A stretch of DNA of 64,000 nucleotides from contig JAPOWG010000105.1 of NCBI GenBank assembly GCA_026707745.1, positions 33,483-97,482 of the forward strand, written 5' to 3'. Below the pieces are notes generated by a model, which saw nothing but the letters and a program-made list of their open reading frames with translations, ran no database searches and was not told the origin of the DNA. Made by a program: the position numbers and the translations under genes. Numbering within the stretch: position 1 is the stretch's first letter; each line of letters starts with the position of its first letter. Origin of the DNA: Chloroflexota bacterium (lineage in GTDB: Bacteria > Chloroflexota > Anaerolineae > Aggregatilineales > Phototrophicaceae). Below are positions 25,203-33,936 of this stretch, one piece after another.

Positions 25203-25292
25203 TAAACCACCATCCGCGCGAGCGGAACGTGTTTGTTATTTTGCGTGAGCGCGACATTCCTGGGTCCTTTCCGCCGGTTACGCGCTGAGCGG
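25203..25292 (+). repeat. ~90-bp dispersed palindromic repeat, diverged copy 3
   Basis: Blocks are TAAACC, TTTGTTATTTTGCGTGAGC, GCGACATTCCTGGGTCCTTT and CCGCCGGTTACGCGCTGAGC. The first block is degraded, the second half is well kept. It ends at the stop codon of the FMO gene (25294). Confidence 0.65.
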
Positions 25293-25293
25293 A

Positions 25294-26505
25294 TCACGTG
25301 GCGACCGCTGAATAGAGCCGTTGCGAAAGATGCGTCTTGATCTGTTCGGCAGCGATGGCGGCTTCCACGCCCATGTTATAAAAGGCGCCGCGTCCTTTGT
25401 AGAAGACCCCCACCAGGTAGAGGCCCGGATAGCCGACGATCTGTCGCCCGTTGGGATGCTCGCTGACATCGCGCAGGGGCCAGCCGCGGACGCCGTTTGG
25501 CCCGATTTCCCAGTCACATCCGGTTTCCGGATAATAGGTCTCGCGGCTGAATTGCATTTCGATATCGAGGTATTGATGCAGCACGGGGAAGAAGCCGGTG
25601 GCCATGATCACGGTGTCGAGTTCGAGATAGCGACCATCCGCCAATGTCGCCCCCGTGTCGTCGAAGCGAATCGGATGTTGCACAGGTTGGACCTGGCCTT
25701 CGCGCAGAGCGTTGAGCAACTCCGGACCGCGATAGCCGACAGCGGTGCTGGTATTGGGCGGCGACTCCCAGACGCCGAAATCCTCAAGGTTGTATTTGAT
25801 GGCGCCGGTGCTCGTTTGCAGCCAGACGCAGAGCGGCTCTGGCAGGTATTCGCCGAGTATCATCCAGGCATGGCGCGGTACGCCGTAGGGGTAACGCGGG
25901 CGCAGATCGACGCCGGTACGGATCGCCAGATAGACAGATCCCCCGGCCGCTTCCGGGCTGGCGGCCACGGCGATATCGGTGCCGCTGGGACCGTTGCCCA
26001 CCACCATAGCTCGCTTGCCGCGCACCTGAGCGGGATGACGAAAATCGCGCGAGTGCAGAATCTCGCCGTTGAAGCGCGCCATGCCGTCGATCTCGGGCAG
26101 GATGGGATTATCGAAGACACCCGTCGCCGGAATCACCGCGCGGTAAGATTCGATGCCTTCACTGCTCTCGACTTGCCACAGACCATCGTCGCGCGGGGCC
26201 ACGCGGTCAACCTCGATACCGTATTCGATGTCATAGTTCTGTTCCGCCACCCAACTGACCAGATGCTGATGGTACTGTTTGGCGGTGGGAAAGATACCCC
26301 AATGCCAGGGAAACTTGCGCCCGGGCAAGTGGCTGTAAAAGCGCGAGGTATTCAAGCGCAACGAGGGGTAGAGGCTGCTCCAGGTAGGCGCCAATTTGTA
26401 TGTGCGCTCGATGATGCGGTACTCGATGCCGGCTCGCTCCAGGGCGTAGGCGGCGTTGATGCCGGCGGGTCCCGCCCCGATGATCAGTACATCCGCGCGC
26501 GGCAT
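25294..26505 (-). CDS. Flavin-containing monooxygenase-like oxidoreductase
   Basis: A 403-residue FAD/NAD(P)H oxidoreductase of the FMO/YUCCA/Trk type. The FAD-binding Rossmann motif is IIGAGPAGINA (residues 7-17), the NADP-binding motif MVVGNGPSGTDIA near residue 168, and the FAD-contacting ATGFFPV near residue 323. It also has the FxGxxxHS-like segment RFNGEILHSRDF near residue 150. It would oxygenate a small nucleophilic or carbonyl substrate in the cytosol. Its ATG overlaps the stop of the upstream TIR-like gene by one base (TAATG), indicating translational coupling. The substrate is not evident. Confidence 0.85.
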   Translation of the reverse strand: MPRADVLIIGAGPAGINAAYALERAGIEYRIIERTYKLAPTWSSLYPSLRLNTSRFYSHLPGRKFPWHWGIFPTAKQYHQHLVSWVAEQNYDIEYGIEVDRVAPRDDGLWQVESSEGIESYRAVIPATGVFDNPILPEIDGMARFNGEILHSRDFRHPAQVRGKRAMVVGNGPSGTDIAVAASPEAAGGSVYLAIRTGVDLRPRYPYGVPRHAWMILGEYLPEPLCVWLQTSTGAIKYNLEDFGVWESPPNTSTAVGYRGPELLNALREGQVQPVQHPIRFDDTGATLADGRYLELDTVIMATGFFPVLHQYLDIEMQFSRETYYPETGCDWEIGPNGVRGWPLRDVSEHPNGRQIVGYPGLYLVGVFYKGRGAFYNMGVEAAIAAEQIKTHLSQRLYSAVAT

Positions 26506-27119
26506 TATTCCCCCTGCGTTCGCGGCAGCGCGGTCGCGGTCCCGCGCACATAGTAGTACAATCGCGTTGGCGCCGCCTCCAGCGTCGCCGCGAAGTTGAG
26601 CGCATCATCAGTGCTCCGCGGCCGCGCGTATTCCAGCGTCTCGCGAATCAAGCCATCGATCCATAGCGACTGAAAAGTAGCTTCTTCGTTGTATTCCGCT
26701 ACGGGAAAGGCCACCAGCCCGGACAATATGCCGATAATCGCCAAGCCGAACATCAGGGCGGCGATCGCGCCGATCACCAGCAGCGCGCGCCGATTCGCTC
26801 GCCGGACTTCCCCCCTTGTCATCGTCGATTGCGAGAGTCGCCGCAGCAAACTGGCGCGCCGATAGCCGGCGGCGAAGTTGAGCGGTTTTTCGTACACTAA
26901 CGGTTCCGGCAGAGCTACGTTTTCTGTCAAAATTGGCAGTAGCTGTACGTCGCTTTGGCGGGCGCGCGCGATTTCCGCAGCGACGATCGGATCCTGATTG
27001 GATGCCGCCGAAACCAATACGATCAGCAGCGGTGGAGACGATTCGAACAAACCCGCCAGATCGTCGCGAATCTGCCGGGCCAGTTGCGCTTGGTCCGCCG
27101 TAAAGGTGATGTGGATCAT
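26505..27119 (-). CDS. Membrane protein with degenerate TIR-like domain
   Basis: A 204-residue protein. Residues 1-105 resemble the second half of a TIR_2 domain: PLLIVLVSAASNQDPIVAAEIARARQ aligns with the strand, acidic helix and IPVL region, then LPILTENVALPEPL and NFAAGYRRASLLRRL. The usual N-terminal FISY loop and catalytic NADase geometry are not obvious. Residues ~122-150 form a transmembrane helix (ALLVIGAIAALMFGLAIIGIL), and residues 150-204 are outside. It is coupled to the FMO downstream by TAATG overlap. ATG 27119 is preferred to TTG 27131. Function unknown; the TIR resemblance is inference from motif layout. Confidence 0.6.
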   Translation of the reverse strand: MIHITFTADQAQLARQIRDDLAGLFESSPPLLIVLVSAASNQDPIVAAEIARARQSDVQLLPILTENVALPEPLVYEKPLNFAAGYRRASLLRRLSQSTMTRGEVRRANRRALLVIGAIAALMFGLAIIGILSGLVAFPVAEYNEEATFQSLWIDGLIRETLEYARPRSTDDALNFAATLEAAPTRLYYYVRGTATALPRTQGE

Positions 27120-27248
27120 AGCTGCGGGCAATCCCTCGACATTGTGAAAAATGGTACAACCTATTGTGGCATAAGTACGCTCGCCTTCCTAGACCGGCGT
27201 GATTGGGTAGCGCGCTTCGATTCTTATGGGAGATGATGCGTCGAGCGA

Positions 27249-27962
27249 TTATCCCAAGGGCGACGCTATCCAGCGCTTGATATCGACCTGTTGCGCCGCA
27301 TCCAGCGCGGCGGGGTCGCCAATCGGCAGCCAAAAAGGAGAAGCGACCACATTGACAGCGTGGTCTTTTGCTGCCAGACCGACGTAATCGCTGATTTCGT
27401 ATTCGCCGCGTTCCGAGATCGGCAAGTCATAATCGAAGACCCAAGCCTTGAACTTGTAAGCGCCGATGTTGCAGGGGGCCGGCGCCCGATAGCGGCTGCG
27501 CGGCGGTTTCTCGTCAATACGCAAGAAGCGCCCAGCCTCGTCGTGGACGACCACGCCGTATTGGTCAAAATCATCCCGCAACATGGACAAGATGCCGAAT
27601 TCTTGACTCGCCAACTGTCCCAGCGCCTCGCGGCTATAGAGGTCATCGCCGTTAATGACTAGAAAGTCGTCGCTGCGCAGGCGCTTTCGGCAAGTTTGCA
27701 ACGCGTGCCCTGTGCCCATCGGCTCGGGTAGCTGTTCGACGAGGGTGTAGGTCTGGATCAAGTCCTGGCCCGCCATGAAGCGCTCGATCTGCTCCTTCAG
27801 GTAGCTGACAACAATCAGCACATGGTCGACAATGTCTTGCAAGCTCAACAGGGACCAAGCCAGGATCGGCTGTCCTTGCAATTCCAATAGTGGTTTCGGT
27901 CTGTCGAGGGTGAGGGGGCGCATGCGCGTGCCTTTGCCCCCAGCCAGGATGACGCCGTCCAT
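27249..27962 (-). CDS. Sugar-1-phosphate nucleotidylyltransferase
   Basis: A 237-residue GT-A-like nucleotidyltransferase (GlmU N-terminus/RfbA/GalU family). The NTP-binding loop is LAGGKGTRMRPLT (residues 6-18), with PKPLLELQGQPI, GTGHALQTC, then the metal/sugar motif INGDDLY near residue 105 and VVHDEAGRFLRIDEKP near residue 137. It makes an NDP-sugar from NTP and a sugar phosphate for glycan synthesis, probably feeding the GT2 enzymes of the window; the sugar and nucleotide are not deducible. It starts 15 nt after the acidic-protein stop, so the two form one unit. Confidence 0.85.
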   Translation of the reverse strand: MDGVILAGGKGTRMRPLTLDRPKPLLELQGQPILAWSLLSLQDIVDHVLIVVSYLKEQIERFMAGQDLIQTYTLVEQLPEPMGTGHALQTCRKRLRSDDFLVINGDDLYSREALGQLASQEFGILSMLRDDFDQYGVVVHDEAGRFLRIDEKPPRSRYRAPAPCNIGAYKFKAWVFDYDLPISERGEYEISDYVGLAAKDHAVNVVASPFWLPIGDPAALDAAQQVDIKRWIASPLG

Positions 27963-27977
27963 CAGCGCCGCCCGCGC

Positions 27978-28508
27978 TCAGCGCAGGTCATCGTAGTAGG
28001 CGATGTCGCTTTCGTCCTCGTCATCCGTTTCGCCCTCGCGGAAAGAGGGTATGATATCGCCGTCCTCGCCATAGAGATCCTGATAATGATCGATATCGTC
28101 GTCGTCCAGGTCGTAGCCCTCGTCTTCGAGCTCGTCGTCGTCCAGGTCGAGATCAGCATAGTTATCCAGCAGGCCATCCAGGAGATCGTCCTCTTCCAGC
28201 AAGTCTTCTTCGGTAGTCTCGATATCGTCGGCATCGTCGAGACCTTCCAACGAGACCATTTCCGGTTCTTCTGGGGTATTCGGCAGTGACAGCGGGGGCT
28301 TTATCGCCTCGGGCAGTTCGTAGGGCTCGTCTTCCGCTTCTATTTCGTCCAGAGCGGCCAATTCGGCGGCGGAAGGCTCTTCAATATCATCCAGATCTGC
28401 CAGGGCATCCCCCATCATCAAGTCCAATAGCGTAGAGACGATGTTGTCCTCTTCCCCGCGTTTGTCTGGCACTTCAATTTTTTGGCGAACGTCGCGACCG
28501 GCTGACAT
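27978..28508 (-). CDS. Highly acidic hypothetical protein
   Basis: A 176-residue protein in which Asp and Glu are by far the commonest residues, with long DD/EE runs (for example TTEEDLLEEDDLLDGLLDNY and LDLDDDELEDEGYDLDDDD). There is no signal peptide, membrane helix or recognised domain; the middle is probably disordered. ATG 28508 has GGAGGTG at 6 nt, a strong Shine-Dalgarno, which supports real translation. It lies upstream of and close to the nucleotidyltransferase. Possible roles such as nucleic-acid mimicry or a chaperone are speculation. Confidence 0.7.
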   Translation of the reverse strand: MSAGRDVRQKIEVPDKRGEEDNIVSTLLDLMMGDALADLDDIEEPSAAELAALDEIEAEDEPYELPEAIKPPLSLPNTPEEPEMVSLEGLDDADDIETTEEDLLEEDDLLDGLLDNYADLDLDDDELEDEGYDLDDDDIDHYQDLYGEDGDIIPSFREGETDDEDESDIAYYDDLR

Positions 28509-28554
28509 GATCGCACCTCCACTTGGTTCAAAAGCCGCTGGGTCCCCTTGTCCA

Positions 28555-28649
28555 GTAAATCGCGTCGCTCATGCGACGAGAAGGCTTGTTATTTTGCCTG
28601 AGCGCGCTATTTTTGGGTCCTTTTCGCCGGCTACGCGCCGAGCGGCTGG
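28555..28649 (+). repeat. ~90-bp dispersed palindromic repeat, copy 4
   Basis: GTAAATCGCGTCGCTCATGC, GACGAGAAGGCTTGTTATTT, GCCTGAGCGCGCTA, TTGGGTCCTTTTCGCCGG and CTACGCGCCGAGCGGCT. A complete copy between the acidic-protein gene and pdxT. Confidence 0.85.
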
Positions 28650-28702
28650 CATTGTCGCCGTCAAGGTCAAGCCAACATTGGTATTTGGTCGGTGTGCCAG
28701 CG

Positions 28703-29281
28703 TCAAGTGTAGCCCACTTTCACTATAGCGCAAAAGTATGAATGTAGCCGCAAATCGTTGGTTAATTCCGGGTGAAATGAGGTCGCCAGCAAGTGGTCTT
28801 GCCGCACCGCGACAATGCGGCCGTCATCCAGGCGTGAAAGCACATTAACATGTGGTTCGACGGCGATGACGATGGGCGCGCGGATGAAGACGGCATGGAA
28901 GAGCTCGTCACCCAGGCCTTGAATCTTCAAGTCGGTCTCGAAGCTGTCGACTTGACGGCCGAAGGCGTTGCGATTGACCTGAATATCCATAGCAGCCAGG
29001 ATGGGCTGTTCTTTGATGCCGATATCCTTGGCCAGGAAGATCATACCGGCACAGGTACCCCAGGTTGGTTTACTGATGGCAAAGTCGCGCAGGGGTTTAA
29101 CCAGGCCGTAACTCGTGGCCAGCTTGCCGATGGTCGTGCTTTCGCCGCCCGGGATGATCAAACCGTCCAAGCCTTCAAGTTGTTGGGGCAGCCGCACTTC
29201 GACCGCGTCAACATCCAGTTGACGCAGCATCTTGACATGCTCAATGAAAGCGCCCTGCAGCGCCAATACGCCGATTTTCAC
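28703..29281 (-). CDS. pdxT: Pyridoxal 5'-phosphate synthase glutaminase subunit PdxT
   Basis: A 192-residue class I glutamine amidotransferase that supplies ammonia to PdxS for vitamin B6 synthesis. Motifs are VKIGVLALQGAFIEH (N-terminal), IIPGGESTTIGKL near residue 42, the nucleophile Cys in WGTCAGMIFLA near residue 75, and the catalytic HPE in SFHPELTND near residue 168. The start GTG 29281 yields the canonical MKIGVLALQG opening; the TTG at 29296 adds five residues. pdxS is not in the window, which is unusual since the two are normally adjacent. Confidence 0.93.
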   Translation of the reverse strand: MKIGVLALQGAFIEHVKMLRQLDVDAVEVRLPQQLEGLDGLIIPGGESTTIGKLATSYGLVKPLRDFAISKPTWGTCAGMIFLAKDIGIKEQPILAAMDIQVNRNAFGRQVDSFETDLKIQGLGDELFHAVFIRAPIVIAVEPHVNVLSRLDDGRIVAVRQDHLLATSFHPELTNDLRLHSYFCAIVKVGYT

Positions 29282-29360
29282 GGTTGTTCCCGCCAAGTTG
29301 CATTTCTATGGATAATCACCGCTATTGTGAAAGTCTTGCGCGCAGGACGCAAGGGACCAT

Positions 29361-30068
29361 TCAGTCCAATCGCTCCACGCGGATGAGGCGCGCCAGACTG
29401 TCGCCAATGATGCGATATTCGCGATTGAGCCGCAGTTGCATGGGTCCGTTGAAAGGCGCTACGTGGATGACCTCACAGACTTGATCCGGCACTAGGCCCA
29501 GCGCCTCGATGTATTGCAGGCGGTCGAATTCGCGCGTGATCAAACGGCTGATGCGGACGCGGCTGCCGGCTCCCACGCCAAAGAGGAATTCGTCCGCGAC
29601 AGACGGGATGCGGCCTCGGGCGTCGGGGATCGGCTCGCCATGCGGGCATACGGCGGGTTTGCCTGCCATCTGGTACATGCGCTGGGTGACGGTCTCGCTG
29701 AGCCCCCTGCTCAGGCGCTGTGCTTCGTCATAAACGTGCAGCCAACTTATTTCCATGATATTGACCAGGAAAGCTTCGGCAATACGCTGGTGGCGGATAT
29801 GCTTCAGCGCTACGGTTTTGCCTTTTTCCGTGATGGCGATACCCTGATAGGGTTCGTGATGCAGCAGCCCTAATTCAGCGAGTTTGTTGACCATGCGATT
29901 AACCGCGGGTGGACTGACAAAGAGCAGATCGGCGAGTTGAGAAGTGCTGGTGTAAGCGGCGCTCTCCGGCTGGCGGTCGACCAGGCGATAGATTTCGGCC
30001 ATGTAAGACCGCATCTTGTTGCTCAAGTCATCGGTCGTGCCGTGGCGTGCTGATTGGCGGGTGGACAT
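29361..30068 (-). CDS. DtxR/MntR-family metal-dependent transcriptional regulator
   Basis: A 235-residue regulator. The N-terminal winged helix is SQLADLLFVSPPAVNRMVNKLAELGLLHHEPYQGIAITEKG (~residues 42-85); it is followed by the dimerisation domain with ALKHIRHQRIAEAFLV and by the FeoA-like SH3 domain near the C-terminus (EALGLVPDQVCEVIHVAPFNG). The metal site includes Cys/His/Glu residues such as CPHGEPI near residue 137. It would repress iron or manganese uptake genes when metal is plentiful. ATG 30068 is preferred: AAGG lies upstream and it leaves 7 nt to the phosphoesterase stop. Confidence 0.9.
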   Translation of the reverse strand: MSTRQSARHGTTDDLSNKMRSYMAEIYRLVDRQPESAAYTSTSQLADLLFVSPPAVNRMVNKLAELGLLHHEPYQGIAITEKGKTVALKHIRHQRIAEAFLVNIMEISWLHVYDEAQRLSRGLSETVTQRMYQMAGKPAVCPHGEPIPDARGRIPSVADEFLFGVGAGSRVRISRLITREFDRLQYIEALGLVPDQVCEVIHVAPFNGPMQLRLNREYRIIGDSLARLIRVERLD

Positions 30069-30075
30069 CGATACC

Positions 30076-30807
30076 TTACAAACCGTGCTCAAGGCGTGTT
30101 ATCAGGCGTTCGGGCAAGTTGTGGTCATACATGCGGCGCTGTACCGCGGGTATATCGTAGTCGACGCGTCGATGCTCGAAGATGCCGTCGGTCATATCGA
30201 GAATACCGTAGGCCGCTGCCGGATTTTGATCGCGCGGCTGCCCGATGCTGCCGGGATTGATGATCTGTCGCTGACCGTTGAGGGCATAGGGTTCGTTATA
30301 GTTTGGCGCGGCGGATTCGGCATTGCCGTCTTCCGATTCCATCGTATAGATCACTGGCTGATGCGTATGCCCGACAAAGCAATAGGGCGTTTCGAAATGC
30401 GGGAAGTTCAAGGCGGCGATCATCGGCTCCAGAATATATTCCCAGATCGGTTCACGCGGGCTGGCGTGTACCAAGGTATATTCGCCGATGACAAATGTCA
30501 CCGGCAGAGCTTCCAACCAGCGCGTGTTTTCATCGGTCAGGGTTTCTTGCGTCCATTGCACCGCGCGGCGGGCATCGGGATTGAAAGTACGCACGTCCAG
30601 TCGTTGCAGCGCAGCCCAATCGTGATTACCGGCCAGGCAAAGCTGTGGCAAGGTCTTCAACCGGTCGACGCATTCGTTGGGATCTGGCCCATAGCCGACT
30701 ACATCTCCCAAACACCAGACGAAATCCCATTCGCCTTCACAATCGGTCAATACTGTTTCGAAGGCGGTATAGTTGGCATGAATATCGGAGATGACCAGAA
30801 TGCGCAT
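30076..30807 (-). CDS. Metallophosphoesterase (YfcE/DNA-repair-exonuclease-like)
   Basis: A 243-residue calcineurin-like phosphoesterase with the full set of metal motifs: SDIHANY (residues 7-13), GDVVGYGPDPN, GNHDWAA, and GHTHQPV near residue 148, plus INPGSIGQPRD near residue 188. It hydrolyses an unknown phosphoester with two metal ions. It is the upstream gene of a two-gene minus-strand unit with the DtxR regulator 7 nt downstream, so its expression may be linked to metal status. It has the standard GNHD, whereas the paralogue at 5122 has GGNTD. Confidence 0.88.
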   Translation of the reverse strand: MRILVISDIHANYTAFETVLTDCEGEWDFVWCLGDVVGYGPDPNECVDRLKTLPQLCLAGNHDWAALQRLDVRTFNPDARRAVQWTQETLTDENTRWLEALPVTFVIGEYTLVHASPREPIWEYILEPMIAALNFPHFETPYCFVGHTHQPVIYTMESEDGNAESAAPNYNEPYALNGQRQIINPGSIGQPRDQNPAAAYGILDMTDGIFEHRRVDYDIPAVQRRMYDHNLPERLITRLEHGL

Positions 30808-31080
30808 GGATGCCCTTCTTGACAGAAGTTATCACCGCCATATTACCATGCTTTAGTTCGCTACGCACCTGACGGCTATGCGCCGATTGAACTGCGCTCC
30901 CCGCACTCAGGCGCGACAGGGCCCTGGTCAGCAACATCGCTGAAAGCGCGACCGATTCTATATTTGGTGTGCGCCAAGTTGTGGCTTGCGAGCGGCTTAG
31001 GCTTCGTTCGCCTGTATTCTTAATTGAAAACCTGTAACGTGATATGATGGTCTTATTCGAACGCAGAAAGGAGTCATACG

Positions 31081-31398
31081 ATGTTTTTCGAGTTGCGTGT
31101 GTATCCATTGATGCCGGGCAAAGCCGATGAGTTTGTCAAGTACATGGACGAAGAAATCATTCCCTATCAGCTGTCAAAGGGCATGACCATTCTGGCGTCC
31201 TTTGTCAACGACGCCGAAGATACCTATGTCTGGATACGCCGCTTCGCGGACGAAGAGGAAAAAGAGGCGCTCTACGATGCCGTGTACAACAACGACTATT
31301 GGCAAAATGAAGTCGGCCCGAAGCTCCCTGAATTAATGGACGGCGCGGGAATGGAAGTCACCATACTGCGGGCGACGCCGCGCTCTTTCATGCAGTAG
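31081..31398 (+). CDS. NIPSNAP-family protein
   Basis: A 105-residue dimeric alpha-beta barrel protein of the NIPSNAP family: FELRVYPLMPGKADEFVKYMDEEIIPYQ opens it, then YVWIRRFADEEEKEALYDAVYNNDYW near residue 50-75. NIPSNAPs bind small ligands or act as cofactor-free enzymes; the function here is unknown. AAAGGAG precedes the ATG. It is 44 nt upstream of an acetamidase/formamidase, probably in the same operon. The 270-bp gap before it holds no recognisable feature beyond a GATATGAT -10-like box. Confidence 0.88.
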   Translation: MFFELRVYPLMPGKADEFVKYMDEEIIPYQLSKGMTILASFVNDAEDTYVWIRRFADEEEKEALYDAVYNNDYWQNEVGPKLPELMDGAGMEVTILRATPRSFMQ

Positions 31399-31442
31399 CG
31401 GCACGCCGTCACCGGCGCGAGACCGCTCGAGGAGAAAGAACC

Positions 31443-32372
31443 ATGACCGAACATTTTCTCGATGACAGTGTCACCCAGCCCTTTTGGGATAATTCGGTGA
31501 CGCCGCGCCTGGAAATCGAAAGCGGCGATGTGGTCGTCTTCGATTGCCAGGAACCCAACGGGCAGGTCCAGCCTGACTGGTCCGTCGCCGAATATGAGAA
31601 CGTCGACCGCAGCAGAGTCCATGCGCTGAACGGCTCGGTCTGGATCAAAGGGGCGCAGCCCGGCGATGCGCTGGAGATTGACATTCTCGATCTGCAGCAC
31701 AAAGGCTGGGGCTGGTCGGCGCATCGACCCGGGATCGGCTTGTTGCCGGAAGACTTTGAATACTCCTACTTTCATCAGTGGCGCATCGATGGCGAGACCA
31801 TTAGTTCGACCGAACTCGACCATATCAGCCTGCCGTATGAGCCGCATACCGGCGTGCTGGGCGTGGCGCCCAGGGAAGCGGGGCGCTTCAGCACCTTTCC
31901 ACCGCGGGCGAATGGCGGCAATCTGGACATTCGCGATATGACCATCGGCTCAACCGTCTGGCTGCCTGTTCTGGTCGATGGGGCGCTATTCGCCACGGGC
32001 GACTGTCACGCGGCTCAGGGGCAGGGCGAGGTCTGCGTGACTGGCATTGAGGCGCCGATGATCGTGACGATGCGCTTCAGGCTGCTCAAAAGCGCGAACT
32101 TGCCCGAGGTGCAGCTGCGCCGTCCCAGCCCGATGAGCAAACTCGATACAATGGGCTACCACATCACGACAGCGCATGGGCCCGATCTGATGGAGAACGC
32201 GAAGAACGCCGTCCGCTACATGATCGATTGGCTTGCCGACAATCAGCGGATGAATCGCAGCCAAGCTTATATCTTGTGCAGCGTCGCCGGCGACTTGAAA
32301 ATCAGTTCGATAGTCGCCGCGCCGAACTGGGTTGTGTCTTTCCACATGCCCCTGGCCGTGTTTCGCGAATAG
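31443..32372 (+). CDS. Acetamidase/formamidase family protein
   Basis: A 309-residue member of the FmdA/AmdA family, which hydrolyses formamide or acetamide to ammonia and the acid. Family marks are SGDVVVFDCQE near residue 27, VHALNGSVWIKGAQPGDALEIDIL near residue 60, PPRANGGNLDIRDMTIGSTVWLPV near residue 155 and FATGDCHAAQGQGEVCVTGIE near residue 180, where the conserved H and E lie. GGAG precedes the ATG. Follows the NIPSNAP gene. The exact amide is unknown; many Chloroflexota carry several such genes. Confidence 0.9.
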   Translation: MTEHFLDDSVTQPFWDNSVTPRLEIESGDVVVFDCQEPNGQVQPDWSVAEYENVDRSRVHALNGSVWIKGAQPGDALEIDILDLQHKGWGWSAHRPGIGLLPEDFEYSYFHQWRIDGETISSTELDHISLPYEPHTGVLGVAPREAGRFSTFPPRANGGNLDIRDMTIGSTVWLPVLVDGALFATGDCHAAQGQGEVCVTGIEAPMIVTMRFRLLKSANLPEVQLRRPSPMSKLDTMGYHITTAHGPDLMENAKNAVRYMIDWLADNQRMNRSQAYILCSVAGDLKISSIVAAPNWVVSFHMPLAVFRE

Positions 32373-32425
32373 GATCGACTTTTCATCGGCGACGGGTAGC
32401 ATGCCGAGATCTGGCGTCTGAAATT

Positions 32426-33241
32426 CTAACGATTCTTTAACCGCATCAGCGCGACAACCGGCCTGCTTAAGAGCCAGAGCAGGAGCATTTTGGGGCTTCC
32501 GTGCTGCTTGCGACTGTAAATCATCAGATCGCGGAAGAAGATGCCCGTCGCGAACCAACTGCGCGTGGACGATTTTTCGTGGTGCTTGATCTTGGCGGCT
32601 GACAGGAAGAATGCGCTCTTCTGATGTTGGCGGGCGAGCGAGTCTTCCGGGAAGTAGAGCAGCAGGTCGTCGTCAAGCCAGAGGTCTTCGCGCCTCATTA
32701 ATGTGCAGGATCCTGGAATCACTTTGACTTCTCGGTCGCTCTGACGATCCCAATCCGCGTAGTAGAGTTCATCGTGAACGCGGCGTCTGGCGGTCGGCAG
32801 CAAATAGCCCAAGACACTGTAGTCGAGCAGCAGGCTGAGGTATGTGGGTATCTCCGATCCGGTGCGCTGGATCTCGCCGTCCGGATAGCGCAACTGCGCG
32901 GTTACGCCGGCGTAGTCCGGGTTTTCCAGCAAGAAGCGATGCATGAGCGCCAGAGCGTCTGGCGCAACTTCGGTGTCGGGATTGAGCAGCAGGACGTATT
33001 CTGCCGTCGCCAGTTTGATGCCGATATTGTTGCCGCCACAATACCAAGTATTGATCAGCTGCTCCAGCAAGACAACTTCGGCGAATTCATCGCGGACCAT
33101 TTCCGCGCTGCCGTCAACGGAGGCATTGTCGACGACGATGACTTCGAGTCGCAGGCCGGCACTCTCTCGCAGCGACTGCAGGCAGTCACGCAGCAGATCG
33201 CGCGTGTTGTAGCTGACGATCACTACTGACAGATCAGGCAT
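32426..33241 (-). CDS. Family 2 glycosyltransferase (rhamnosyltransferase-like)
   Basis: A 271-residue GT-A transferase. Motifs are LSVVIVSYNTRDLLRDCL, VIVVDNASVDGSAEMV (nucleotide binding), CGGNNIGIKLA, and LLLNPDTEV near residue 95 (the DxD-like metal motif). It has the WbbL-type rhamnosyltransferase look and a C-terminal hydrophobic stretch (MLLLWLLSRPVVAL). It adds a sugar to a surface glycan, at the membrane. Alone on the minus strand between two plus-strand operons. Confidence 0.85.
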   Translation of the reverse strand: MPDLSVVIVSYNTRDLLRDCLQSLRESAGLRLEVIVVDNASVDGSAEMVRDEFAEVVLLEQLINTWYCGGNNIGIKLATAEYVLLLNPDTEVAPDALALMHRFLLENPDYAGVTAQLRYPDGEIQRTGSEIPTYLSLLLDYSVLGYLLPTARRRVHDELYYADWDRQSDREVKVIPGSCTLMRREDLWLDDDLLLYFPEDSLARQHQKSAFFLSAAKIKHHEKSSTRSWFATGIFFRDLMIYSRKQHGSPKMLLLWLLSRPVVALMRLKNR

Positions 33242-33373
33242 TTTCGAAGCGCGCTCCGTGTTAATTCTTTAGTGTTGTATTTTAGTAATAGAGAATCTAG
33301 AAATGAAGCAGTTCTTGAAACCGGAAGACAACTTTGCTACAATAGGGCGAACATTGAGACAGGACGTGAAACG

Positions 33374-33796
33374 ATGGCGCAATCCGAAACAGACGTTCAG
33401 GCCCGCACCCAATCCGAACGAATCGTCGCCTTGGAAGCTACCTACGCCCATGTCGCCACCAAGTCGGACATAGCTGACGTCAGAACCGAAATAGCGGATG
33501 TTAGAACCGAGATCGCAAATCTGCGCACCGAATTGAAGACGGACAATGTCAACCTCCGCACAGAATTGAAAACCGATATCGCCAACCTGCGCGCTGAACT
33601 AAAAACCGATATCGCCAACTTGCGTACGGAAGTCAAGTCGGATATCGGGAGCCTGCGCACGAAGGTTGAGTCTGATATTGAGAGCCTGAGCAGTGACCTG
33701 AAAAACATGCGTTGGATGATCGGCGCGATCATCGCCGGGGCTTCCGTGTTGGTTGCCGGCGCAAACTTGCTTGTGACATTGGCATTGCGAAGTTGA
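33374..33796 (+). CDS. Coiled-coil membrane protein, tandem copy 1
   Basis: A 140-residue protein: residues 1-28 (MAQSETDVQARTQSERIVAL start), then ATKSDIADVRTEIADVRTEI heptads, then 11-residue hendecad units TELKTDNVNLR/TELKTDIANLR/AELKTDIANLR/TEVKSDIGSLR, a linker, and one C-terminal transmembrane helix (MIGAIIAGASVLVAGANLLVTLAL). It is a tail-anchored, extended coiled coil. The family resembles DUF1640/Bdr-like coiled-coil proteins; role unknown. ATG 33374 is chosen because the second copy conserves this start. Nearly identical to the next gene. Confidence 0.75.
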   Translation: MAQSETDVQARTQSERIVALEATYAHVATKSDIADVRTEIADVRTEIANLRTELKTDNVNLRTELKTDIANLRAELKTDIANLRTEVKSDIGSLRTKVESDIESLSSDLKNMRWMIGAIIAGASVLVAGANLLVTLALRS

Positions 33797-33936
33797 TTCG
33801 CGCTTGCGAGTGATTTCCTCTGCAGATGGATACGTTTCAGGCTAAAACCATCAAGCGCGCTTAGAGCGCGGCGCATTCCCCGGTAGGTTTGCCTGCATCC
33901 CAACTGACGACATACTTGGAAACAGGACATTGCACA

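Noticed and set aside
25321..26553. 410-codon plus-strand ORF
   Set aside because: Antisense to the FMO gene with intact GxGxxG motifs.
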